Shown here: positions 1 to 5,236 of the stretch, piece after piece
Layout of the letters: every line of letters starts with the position of its first letter
How positions within the stretch are numbered: position 1 is the stretch's first letter
Source of the DNA: an uncultured Rhodospirillaceae bacterium
Lineage (GTDB): Bacteria > Pseudomonadota > Alphaproteobacteria > MPNO01
NCBI GenBank assembly: GCA_937916005.1
Contig: CALGIA010000537.1
Span: 1 to 5,236, forward strand
Length of the DNA stretch: 5,236 nucleotides
Direction of reading: 5' to 3'
Translations under genes and position numbers: made by a program
The notes under the pieces: model-generated
Database searches by the model: none
What the model was told of the DNA's origin: nothing
What the model saw: the letters and a program-made list of their open reading frames with translations, nothing else

Positions 1-629
1 TGGGAGAGTTCCCAAGCGATGAAGGGCGCATGATAGGCCGCGCCCAACAGGCAAAGCATCAGTATCAGGGATGCCGGCCGTACCCTGGGTACGAATTTGA
101 CCAGCACCGCATAACCGGCAAGCCCAAGATTGCACACCAACAATATCAGATCGCCCGGATTGAAGCGCAATTCGGCGAGGACCGCCAGATCCCCCCGAAT
201 GATAATGCCCAGAACGCCCAGTATCGCCAGCACAGATCCCAGCGCGACGGTGATCGTAATCCGTTCGCGCAGCGCCACGGCGGCTAACAAAATAATCAGC
301 ACCGGCAAGGAGGTCTGCACCACGGAGGCATTGACCGCCAGGGTTGTCGTCAACGCCACATAGGCCAGCCCGGCGCCTACAAACGGCATCAGGAAGCCGC
401 ATGCCGCGACCACCGGCCATTTTTTCGCCAACGCCGCCCAATCGCCGCGCAGTCCCCGCAACGCAAACGGCATCAATATAACCGCCCCGCCCGCCCAGCG
501 GACAAATCCCAGCGTAAAAGGCGGAACATCGTCCCGCACGCCGCGCCCAATGATGTAGTTGAGCGCAAAAATGGCAACGGCCAGAATTGCGGCGGAATGT
601 GGCGAGGTCAGCCAGCGGCGCAGCGTCAT
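1..629 (-). CDS. DMT-superfamily (EamA) transporter, C-terminus cut by window edge
   Basis: Inner-membrane permease of the drug/metabolite transporter superfamily, a group that exports or imports small metabolites; the substrate cannot be predicted. The 209 residues visible are very hydrophobic, with about seven membrane segments by eye, near residues 12-28, 40-57, 73-93, 100-119, 126-144, 160-178 and 187-206. The first EamA repeat covers roughly 12-144, and its short basic loop after helix 4 (LRERIT, 120-125) is typical. The second repeat starts near 160. Family members are usually about 290-300 residues, so some 80-90 residues are missing past the left edge. The start is the ATG at 629-627: the frame has a stop at 651-653 and no other start between. 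Its ribosome site is weak (GGGGAT about 12 bases upstream), which fits translational coupling to the gene 21 bases upstream. It is probably the last visible gene of the operon and may move the pathway's substrate or product. Confidence 0.88.
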   Translation of the reverse strand, partial: MTLRRWLTSPHSAAILAVAIFALNYIIGRGVRDDVPPFTLGFVRWAGGAVILMPFALRGLRGDWAALAKKWPVVAACGFLMPFVGAGLAYVALTTTLAVNASVVQTSLPVLIILLAAVALRERITITVALGSVLAILGVLGIIIRGDLAVLAELRFNPGDLILLVCNLGLAGYAVLVKFVPRVRPASLILMLCLLGAAYHAPFIAWELS

Positions 630-650
630 GAAACTGTGACTATCCCCAAG

Positions 651-1616
651 CTATGCCGTAAAACGTTCACGGTCATGGGGACGTTCAAGCCCGAGATCGG
701 GTCCTTTGGGGATGACGCCGTTGGCGCCTATGGGGCCGGCCTTGCCGAAGGTATTTTTTTTCATGCCCTCGACGTCGCTGATCTCGGCAATTCCCGGCGT
801 CTGGTAGAGCTCGCGGAAATAATTCGACAGATTGGGATAATCCTCCAGGCGGCGCAGATTGCACTTATACCCGATGTAATAGACTGAATCGAAGCGAATC
901 AGATTGGGATAAAACCGCCAGTCGGCCTCGGTCTGCCGGCCGCCGCAGAGATAGCGCTGCCCGGACAGGCGTTCCTCCAGCCGGTCCAGGGTGGAAAACA
1001 GCAGATCGAACGATTGCTCATAGGCTTCCTGGGATGACGAGCGGCCACAGCCATTGACGCCGTTATTGATTCCGTCCAGCACCAACGCATTCATTTCCTC
1101 GATCTCGGTGCGTTTGTCCTGCGGATACAGATCGATGGTTTCAGGCGCGAAGGCCGAGAATTCCGAATTGAACATGCGGATGATTTCGGAGGATTCGTTA
1201 TTCACCACGCAAAGTTTCTGTGTATCCCAAATGGTCGGCACCGTGACCCGCGATGTGCAGTCCGGATCGCTCAGCGTATAGACTTCGTGCAGATACCGGG
1301 CGCGGTAGTCGGTTCCCGGCACCACATGCCCGCCTTCGGGAAATGTCCAGCCCTGCCCGCCCACGACCTGCTCCGTATTGACCAGCGGGATGATGTCTTC
1401 GAGCTTTTTCAGGGTCCGGAACAATACCGCGCGATGGGCCCATGGACAGCCAACCGACGAATACAGGATATAACGCCCCGGTTCCGCCTTGAAACCCGAC
1501 GCGCCGTCCGCCGTGATCCAGTTACGGAAGCGCGACGGGACCTTCACATATTTGCCGCCCTGATCCTCGCTCAGCGTGTCCTCATCGGTCCACGCCCCGT
1601 CTCGAAGATTTCCCAT
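651..1616 (-). CDS. Glutathionyl-hydroquinone reductase-like glutathione S-transferase (YqjG/PcpF/ECM4 family)
   Basis: Cytosolic GST-fold enzyme of the Xi/omega-like family. Characterised members use a catalytic Cys to remove glutathione from glutathionyl-hydroquinones, giving hydroquinone and glutathione disulfide. The 321 residues match E. coli YqjG (328) along the whole length. FRNWITADG is at 30-38 and the thioredoxin-like domain carries CPWAHR with nucleophile Cys57. RVTVPTIWD (123-131) and NESSEIIRMFN (140-150) form the glutathione-binding region. The helical domain has QRYLCGG...TEADWR (220-233) and RFDSVYYIGYKCN (241-253), and PKGP is near the end (303-306). The 7-residue length difference is a missing Gly-rich stretch before residue 41. 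Two YqjG tyrosine positions are changed: GVY reads GVN (188) and HYF reads NTF (288-290), so its substrate may differ. The ATG at 1616 is preferred over the TTG at 1619 because AAGGGAG lies 7 bases upstream. It sits 25 bases after the CMD-family gene. The family is firm; the exact reaction is not. Confidence 0.9.
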   Translation of the reverse strand: MGNLRDGAWTDEDTLSEDQGGKYVKVPSRFRNWITADGASGFKAEPGRYILYSSVGCPWAHRAVLFRTLKKLEDIIPLVNTEQVVGGQGWTFPEGGHVVPGTDYRARYLHEVYTLSDPDCTSRVTVPTIWDTQKLCVVNNESSEIIRMFNSEFSAFAPETIDLYPQDKRTEIEEMNALVLDGINNGVNGCGRSSSQEAYEQSFDLLFSTLDRLEERLSGQRYLCGGRQTEADWRFYPNLIRFDSVYYIGYKCNLRRLEDYPNLSNYFRELYQTPGIAEISDVEGMKKNTFGKAGPIGANGVIPKGPDLGLERPHDRERFTA

Positions 1617-1623
1617 CAATTCG

Positions 1624-1630
1624 CTCCCTT
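1624..1630 (-). promoter_or_regulatory. Ribosome binding site of the glutathione transferase gene
   Basis: On the minus strand this reads AAGGGAG, 7 bases before the ATG at 1616. The spacing favours that ATG over the in-frame TTG one codon earlier. Confidence 0.7.
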
Positions 1631-1641
1631 GTGACGTCGGT

Positions 1642-2265
1642 TCAGCGATCCACCCAGCCGGATTCGGTCAACAGGTTCTGTTCCAGTGGAACATGGAGGC
1701 TATCATGTATCGTGTTGTACATTTTCCAGAACCCGACCAGGCAACCCAGCTCAACGACCTGCGGCGGCGTCAAATGTTCGGCCAGCGCATCAAGTATTTC
1801 ACCGGAAACGCTGGAGGAATCCGTACTCGCCGCCCTGGCATAATCGAAGCATGCCTTTTCGGCCGCCTCGTCCGGGACGTAATCATCATGGAATAGTTCC
1901 GAGATGTCGTCGTCGGTAAAGCCCCAACCTTCCGCATCCGTATCGATTGCGGTCTTCAACGTGCCGCAATTATGGGCCGTGCAATAGGTGCAGCCGTTAA
2001 GCCGCGAGCAATAGGCGCCGATGCGCCGTTTGAGCCCCTGGTCGAGATGACCCGACGGGTCGCGCATCACCACATTGTTCAGCTGTACCAGCAACGCGAG
2101 GATTTCCGGCCGGTGACCATAGAGCTTCAAGGCATTGGGCATAAACCCCATGCGCGCCTCATAGGCTTCCAGCGGCGCTTTCAGCTTGTCGGGCAGCGTA
2201 GACATATCCGCATAGGGAATAAAGGGCTGGGCTTCCTCCGTCAGGCGTGGTGGCGGTGCGCTCAT
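1642..2265 (-). CDS. Carboxymuconolactone decarboxylase / AhpD-family protein
   Basis: All-helical protein of the CMD/AhpD family. Some members decarboxylate gamma-carboxymuconolactone; others with a CxxC pair act as thiol-dependent peroxidase partners. The 207 residues contain CTYCTAHN at 92-99, so Cys92, Cys95 and His98 form the redox-type motif. This favours the AhpD-like, thiol-active branch over the classical decarboxylase, which lacks the Cys pair. His sits two residues after the second Cys, whereas AhpD has three between them, and the AhpD glutamate 12 residues before the first Cys is Arg80 here. A second helical half (about 131-195) contains LTPPQVVELGCLVGFWKMYN, a common C-terminal helix pattern in the family. 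The ATG at 2265 has a good ribosome site (GAAGGA, about 8 bases upstream). The gene lies 19 bases after the MBL-fold gene and 25 before the reductase-like gene. Family is secure; the substrate and whether it is a peroxidase or a catabolic enzyme are unknown. Confidence 0.88.
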   Translation of the reverse strand: MSAPPPRLTEEAQPFIPYADMSTLPDKLKAPLEAYEARMGFMPNALKLYGHRPEILALLVQLNNVVMRDPSGHLDQGLKRRIGAYCSRLNGCTYCTAHNCGTLKTAIDTDAEGWGFTDDDISELFHDDYVPDEAAEKACFDYARAASTDSSSVSGEILDALAEHLTPPQVVELGCLVGFWKMYNTIHDSLHVPLEQNLLTESGWVDR

Positions 2266-2284
2266 GCTCGGTTCCTTCCCTGCT

Positions 2285-3250
2285 TCAATGACCCGGGGCA
2301 GTGGTGAATTCGCCAGACGGGCGAACCGGCCAGGGCTTGTCGGAAATCACGGCGGGCCGCACGGAAATGTCATCGCCGATATTGATCACCATAAGATCAT
2401 GACCAATTTCGAACCGGCCCTGATATTTTTCCCGCACCTGGAGCAGTGCCGGGCCCACCACATCGTCGTTATTATACATGTGGTAGATCACGCCGAGCCG
2501 GGGGTTGGTTTCGGCCATGACCGCGCCCACCTCGCGCGGCGAGGTATGCACCACTTCAGCAATATTATGGGCCACTTCCATGGGACGGCCCGCCTTGGCG
2601 GCGTAGATTTCTATGGGCGGAAAGGATTCATGGATGATCAGATCCGCATTCTGGGCGTGATCGATCAGATTCTGGCATCTCTTGGTGTCGCCGGAAAACA
2701 CCATGGTCCGGCCCGCCGCCTCGATCCGGAAACCGTAGGTGTTCTGTGGCGGGGTGTGATCAACCACGAAGGCGGTAAGCTTCAGCCCATCGTGATCATA
2801 AACCACGCCCTCGTCATATTCAGTGCAAACAAGTTCCGACCCCGCGAGAGTTTCAAAAACCCGCCGGCGGGTTTCAATATCCCACTCATAGATCGCCTGA
2901 AAATGCTCGATGATCTTGCTCGTGCCGGCCGGTCCCCAGATGTTCAGGGGCTCGCGCCTGCCATAGGTCCAACCGCCAATCCAGAACTGGTCGAGCCCAC
3001 CGATATGATCCACATGGTGATGGGTCAGGAACACCTTGTCGACTTCGGCAAACGGAATTTCAAGCGAGGTGAAATTGGCCGGCGCGCCGGGACCGCAATC
3101 AAGCAGGAATTTATGCCCCGCCGCCTCGACGAAAATACAGGCGGCAGCCTGCCCCCGGCGCGGAAACGGCGTCCCGGTACCCAGCAACGTGACCCGCATT
3201 TCATCGTCGGGCAGTGGTTCTCCGGGATAAAAATTTTGCGGTCTCGCCAT
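2285..3250 (-). CDS. MBL-fold metallo-hydrolase (RNase Z/arylsulfatase-like branch)
   Basis: Metallo-beta-lactamase-fold hydrolase with a complete two-metal site. Numbered from the ATG at 3250 (321 residues), the LLGTGTP strand is at 22-28, the HHHVDH motif supplies His77, His79, Asp81 and His82, further ligands are His165 (VVDHTPP), Asp188 (FSGDT) and His257 (IYHM), and His228 (VAHN) is a family-conserved position. The DCGPG turn (51-55) and the SGDT...DLIIHES block (186-208) are characteristic of the RNase Z-like branch. No tRNA-binding exosite arm was recognised, and the setting within an aromatic-type operon argues for a small-molecule ester, lactone or sulfate substrate rather than tRNA; this is inference. 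An in-frame GTG at 3259 would add three residues. The ATG is preferred because AGGTGA lies 5 bases before it, while the GTG has no ribosome site. It starts 9 bases after the dioxygenase stop codon, a spacing expected for coupled translation. Confidence 0.9.
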   Translation of the reverse strand: MARPQNFYPGEPLPDDEMRVTLLGTGTPFPRRGQAAACIFVEAAGHKFLLDCGPGAPANFTSLEIPFAEVDKVFLTHHHVDHIGGLDQFWIGGWTYGRREPLNIWGPAGTSKIIEHFQAIYEWDIETRRRVFETLAGSELVCTEYDEGVVYDHDGLKLTAFVVDHTPPQNTYGFRIEAAGRTMVFSGDTKRCQNLIDHAQNADLIIHESFPPIEIYAAKAGRPMEVAHNIAEVVHTSPREVGAVMAETNPRLGVIYHMYNNDDVVGPALLQVREKYQGRFEIGHDLMVINIGDDISVRPAVISDKPWPVRPSGEFTTAPGH

Positions 3251-3255
3251 TCCGG

Positions 3256-3261
3256 TCACCT
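3256..3261 (-). promoter_or_regulatory. Ribosome binding site of the MBL-fold gene, overlapping the upstream stop codon
   Basis: The minus strand reads AGGTGA, 5 bases before the ATG at 3250. It contains the alternative GTG and overlaps the TAG stop of the dioxygenase gene, which supports the ATG as start and points to translational coupling. Confidence 0.65.
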
Positions 3262-4213
3262 ATTCGGCGGCCTGAGCCGCAGCCGCGTCTTCCCACGGCC
3301 AATAGGCGAACGACAGCCCGACCTTGGCGTGATGAGACGGCACGTAATCGACAATCTCGGCCGGGCGCCGACAGGCGGCGGCGACGCTGACCCAGGCGCG
3401 GGTTTCGCCGGTGCCGCCGCTCATGGTGTCGGAATCGAATGTGAACAGGGAACACAGTTCCTCGCCCTCGTTGTTTTCGATCCGTTCCAGAATCCAGCGA
3501 TCCAGCGGCTCGTCAATCCATCCGGCGCGCGGGCCGATGGGATCATGGGACAACCCGCCCGACGCATAGATCGCCACCCGGCCGGGCCAGTCATCGACGA
3601 TTTCCTGCAGCGCTAGACCGAGATTCCAGCACCGCCGCGCCGACGGCATGGGCGGAAAATACTCGTTGAGAAAAATCGGCACGATCGGGATGTCGTTATC
3701 AGGCACCAGCTTGGGATGGGGGAAAACCACCATGTGGGACACGCCGCGCTCGGGATTGCCCAGGGGCTGCATGGTCTCGTGGTAGGCGGGATCGAAATCT
3801 CGCTTCATCAGGCCCTTGAGAATATGCTTGGCCAGGGCGGAATCCACCTGAATGGTGAGGCGCGAGTCCTCGGGCGGCTCGCCCATGTACCAGGGGAGGG
3901 TCGAGCCCCAGACTTCATTGCCGGTAAAGATGCTGATCGCCGGAATATTCGATTTATTGAACAGATCACCCTGGTCGTCGCCGATATAAATGATCGCATC
4001 GGGGGCGAAATCCTCGATCTGCTTGCGCAAGACCTCGAACGCCGCATCGGTCCGCGCCAGTTGCTGGCGGATCACCTCGGGGGTTTCCAGCTTGGCGGTA
4101 TGGGGCTGAGACCCCTTCATGTAATCGGGAATGGCGTCATACACCACGGGCCAGGCTTCCGCAGGGCAGAACATGGCGGGCGCGTGGGACGAGGCGAGTC
4201 CGAGACCTAGCAT
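3260..4213 (-). CDS. LigB-type class III extradiol ring-cleavage dioxygenase homologue, with an altered iron-ligand position
   Basis: Homologue of the catalytic subunit of protocatechuate 4,5-dioxygenase (LigB), gallate dioxygenase and MhpB, non-heme iron enzymes that open catechol-type rings. Over 317 residues, SSHAP (8-12) gives His10, equivalent to LigB His12. GGLSHDPIGPRAGWID (219-234) gives His223, equivalent to the LigB catalytic His195. GTGETRAW (267-274) gives Glu270, equivalent to the third iron ligand Glu242. PPMPSARRCWNLG (187-199) is another family block. The second iron ligand, His61 in LigB (YNDH), falls on Gln81 (GDDQ, 78-81), so activity or metal geometry may differ. No LigA-type small subunit is fused at the C-terminus or present in the window. 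The ATG at 4213 has GGAG seven bases upstream. It is the first gene of the minus-strand operon, transcribed away from the 166-base divergent spacer. The family call is firm; ring-cleavage activity is likely but unproven because of Gln81. Confidence 0.87.
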   Translation of the reverse strand: MLGLGLASSHAPAMFCPAEAWPVVYDAIPDYMKGSQPHTAKLETPEVIRQQLARTDAAFEVLRKQIEDFAPDAIIYIGDDQGDLFNKSNIPAISIFTGNEVWGSTLPWYMGEPPEDSRLTIQVDSALAKHILKGLMKRDFDPAYHETMQPLGNPERGVSHMVVFPHPKLVPDNDIPIVPIFLNEYFPPMPSARRCWNLGLALQEIVDDWPGRVAIYASGGLSHDPIGPRAGWIDEPLDRWILERIENNEGEELCSLFTFDSDTMSGGTGETRAWVSVAAACRRPAEIVDYVPSHHAKVGLSFAYWPWEDAAAAQAAE

Positions 4214-4379
4214 TTTTTTACTCCGTGACTTTGGGTCATAAGGTGAATTTGTCGTAAAGAGACCTCCGTCGCAAGCGAGGAAGTTCCCGGAACGTGGTGA
4301 TTTACATATTGCTTATACCATCTGGAAGCGCGTGCGGCGCTGGTGTAGTCTAATAGCGGGATTGAGGGTTCGAACGAGA
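4214..4379. promoter_or_regulatory. Divergent intergenic region with a palindrome; probable promoters for both directions
   Basis: This spacer separates the start of the minus-strand operon from the small plus-strand gene, so promoters for both should lie here. It is more AT-rich than its surroundings near 4297-4320. A perfect dyad, GTTCC-C-GGAAC, lies at 4283-4293, and a shorter one, TCGC-AA-GCGA, is just upstream at about 4269-4278. Either could be an operator or chance. A TATA-like segment (TATAAG on the minus strand, about 4313-4318) might be a -10 box, but no convincing -35 partner was found. No regulator gene is in the window. Confidence 0.5.
4283..4293. repeat. 11-base palindrome GTTCC-C-GGAAC
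   Basis: Two perfect 5-base inverted arms around one central C, located between the divergent genes. It is a candidate protein-binding site. It is short enough to occur by chance, and the flanking bases do not extend the symmetry. Confidence 0.45.
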
Positions 4380-4571
4380 ATGACCGAATTGCAAGACGAT
4401 CCGGCGGTGTATTTAGAACGCGCGGCGCGCATATTGGGAGTCCCACTGAGCAGCGAATGCCTGTCGGACGTGATTGCCAATCACGAAAACTTCCACGCGC
4501 TATTCGTGACCATTGCGGGCTCTGGTAGCGGAACCGGCAAATCCCATCCATTGGATTTTTACAGACGGTGA
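4380..4571 (+). CDS. Small AtzG-like (DUF4089-like) protein
   Basis: A 63-residue protein whose pattern resembles AtzG-like small subunits, which form a complex with and stabilise an AtzE-type amidase. What can be seen is a helix with YLERAARILGVPL at 11-23, then VIANHENFHALF at 31-42 (hydrophobic spacing around an Asn, as in AtzG-like proteins), a Gly/Ser-rich linker at 47-53, and a final PLDFYRR. AtzG-like proteins commonly end in a similar short Pro...Phe tail. The ATG at 4380 is preferred to an in-frame GTG at 4332 because the family-like part begins just after it. A modest ribosome site, GAGGG, lies 11 bases upstream. No amidase gene is adjacent: the next gene, 66 bases downstream, encodes malonyl-CoA decarboxylase. 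The family match is from memory of the pattern and is moderate; it could instead be an unrelated small protein. Confidence 0.55.
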   Translation: MTELQDDPAVYLERAARILGVPLSSECLSDVIANHENFHALFVTIAGSGSGTGKSHPLDFYRR

Positions 4572-4637
4572 CAGTCCGTTTTATTGAAACGATTGTCGTA
4601 AAACACCCCTCCTCAAACATGCCAGGATGACTATTTG
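4572..4637 (+). other. Short intergenic spacer with overlapping weak dyads
   Basis: This 66-base AT-rich gap has small inverted repeats: CGTTT/AAACG (4577-4581 and 4587-4591), GTTTTA/TAAAAC (4578-4583 and 4599-4604) and ACGA/TCGT (4589-4592 and 4596-4599). They could be a weak operator or a weak attenuating hairpin. No T-run follows, so this is not a convincing terminator, and the two plus-strand genes could be cotranscribed. The decamer TTGTCGTAAA at 4593-4602 also occurs at 4249-4258. Confidence 0.35.
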
Positions 4638-5236
4638 ATGGCCGATGACTTGCCAAGTGAAGGGCTGTTCCAGCGCACCGTGCAGAGATTTCGCAATGCA
4701 TGGCGGGAAGCGTCGTCGTCCATCCAGGGCGGTAACGGATCCGGCGTGGCCGTTCAACCGAATTTACCGGACCGCGACGCCGACCGGGTGCGTGACCAGA
4801 TGCGCGCCTGCCTGGAAGGCCGTGGCGGAGAGGTTTCTTCCCGCGCCCGCGCCGCCGCCCTGGGACGGAATTATCTCGCGCTGGACCCCGTGGGCCGGGA
4901 ACGGTTTCTACAAATCCTCGCAATGGAATTTGACACCGACCGGGACAGCATCGGCGCGGCGGTCGCTGGACTCGATGAATTCGACGATTGGGTAGGCCGC
5001 AAAAATGCGGAACGCCGGCTACGGTTGGCTTTGGAGCCCCCTCGCCGACATTTACTTATGCAATTCAATGAATTACCAGATGGTGTTAAATTTTTAGTTG
5101 ATATGCGCGCCCAATTGCTGGATCTCCGGAATACAAACGGGGAAGTGCGGGGGCTCGAGGAGGATTTGAAAGAACTGTTGGCCTCATGGTTCGATATCGG
5201 GTTTCTCGAACTACGCCAGATCGACTGGAATTCGCC
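4638..5236 (+). CDS. Malonyl-CoA decarboxylase, N-terminal part (cut by window edge)
   Basis: Enzyme that decarboxylates malonyl-CoA to acetyl-CoA and CO2, used in malonate breakdown or to control malonyl-CoA levels; the Rhizobium version is called MatA. The frame is open for 199 codons to the right edge. Residues 1-70 are variable and hydrophilic. The helical N-terminal domain then shows the family pattern: YLALDPVGRERFLQILAMEF at 79-98, a stretch of basic helices around 121-137, GVKFLVDMRAQLL at 149-161, and ELLASWFDIGFLELRQIDWN at 179-198, which is the end of the oligomerisation domain. The catalytic GNAT-like domain with its His and Ser lies beyond the window; bacterial members are about 450 residues. 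The ATG at 4638 is the first start in frame near a ribosome site (AGGA, 10 bases upstream). Codons near 5050-5110 are noticeably more AT-rich than in the rest of the window. It is not part of the minus-strand operon, but may share regulation with it through the divergent spacer. Confidence 0.88.
   Translation, partial: MADDLPSEGLFQRTVQRFRNAWREASSSIQGGNGSGVAVQPNLPDRDADRVRDQMRACLEGRGGEVSSRARAAALGRNYLALDPVGRERFLQILAMEFDTDRDSIGAAVAGLDEFDDWVGRKNAERRLRLALEPPRRHLLMQFNELPDGVKFLVDMRAQLLDLRNTNGEVRGLEEDLKELLASWFDIGFLELRQIDWNS

Noticed and set aside
1617..1619. TTG as start of the reductase-like gene
   Set aside because: The ATG one codon later has better spacing to the ribosome site and matches the usual MG(x)L beginning of the family.
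2264..3616. A 450-codon open frame on the plus strand
   Set aside because: It lies opposite the MBL-fold and dioxygenase genes, which have complete family motifs. Its protein has no recognised pattern, and long antisense frames are common in GC-rich genes.
3716..4210. A 164-codon plus-strand open frame
   Set aside because: It is a shadow on the opposite strand of the dioxygenase gene; the minus-strand reading explains the bases with conserved residues.
4341..4376. tRNA-like pieces (GGTGTAGTCTAATAG and GGGTTCGAAC)
   Set aside because: They recall D-arm and T-arm boxes, but the T-stem does not pair and there is no room for an anticodon arm between them.
4518..4544. Gly-rich GSGSGTGKS in the small plus-strand protein, resembling a P-loop
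   Set aside because: The Gly required six positions before the Lys is Ser, and the 63-residue protein has no nucleotide-binding fold around it.
4577..4604. Possible transcription terminator after the small plus-strand gene
   Set aside because: The stems are only 4-6 AT-rich pairs and no T-run follows, so a terminator is not supported.
4207..4923. A 238-codon open frame on the minus strand across the divergent spacer
   Set aside because: It is antisense to the small plus-strand gene and to the malonyl-CoA decarboxylase coding region, is rich in Arg and Pro, and shows no family motif.

Overview
The window reads as a compact stretch of an alphaproteobacterial chromosome, perhaps from a Rhodospirillales-like or related lineage. 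This rests on moderately high GC by eye, GC-ending codons, and families typical of soil or marine Alphaproteobacteria. No rRNA, tRNA, insertion sequence, CRISPR array or phage gene was seen, and the taxonomic placement is only a judgement from sequence style.

Left and centre (1-4213, minus strand): five genes run in the same direction with gaps of only 9, 19, 25 and 21 bases, so they look like one operon. In transcription order they are a LigB-type (class III) extradiol ring-cleavage dioxygenase homologue (3260-4213), a metallo-beta-lactamase-fold hydrolase (2285-3250), a carboxymuconolactone decarboxylase/AhpD-family protein (1642-2265), a glutathionyl-hydroquinone reductase-like glutathione transferase (651-1616), and a DMT/EamA-family membrane transporter cut by the left edge (1-629). 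Together these suggest uptake or export plus ring opening, hydrolysis and thiol-dependent reductive processing of an aromatic or quinone-type compound. The substrate cannot be read from the sequence.

Three of the enzymes keep their fold signatures but differ from well-studied relatives at catalytic positions. The dioxygenase has Gln where LigB has an iron-binding His. The reductase-like protein lacks two tyrosines found in E. coli YqjG. The CMD protein has Arg at the place of AhpD's glutamate. This may therefore be an uncharacterised pathway rather than a copy of a known one.

Divergent spacer (4214-4379): about 166 bases lie between the operon and a plus-strand unit. They hold an 11-base palindrome and probably the promoters for both directions.

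Right (4380-5236, plus strand): a small AtzG-like (DUF4089-like) protein of 63 residues is followed, after 66 bases, by the N-terminal part of a malonyl-CoA decarboxylase that runs off the right edge. AtzG-like proteins normally partner an amidase. None is visible here, so one may lie beyond the window, or the call may be wrong.
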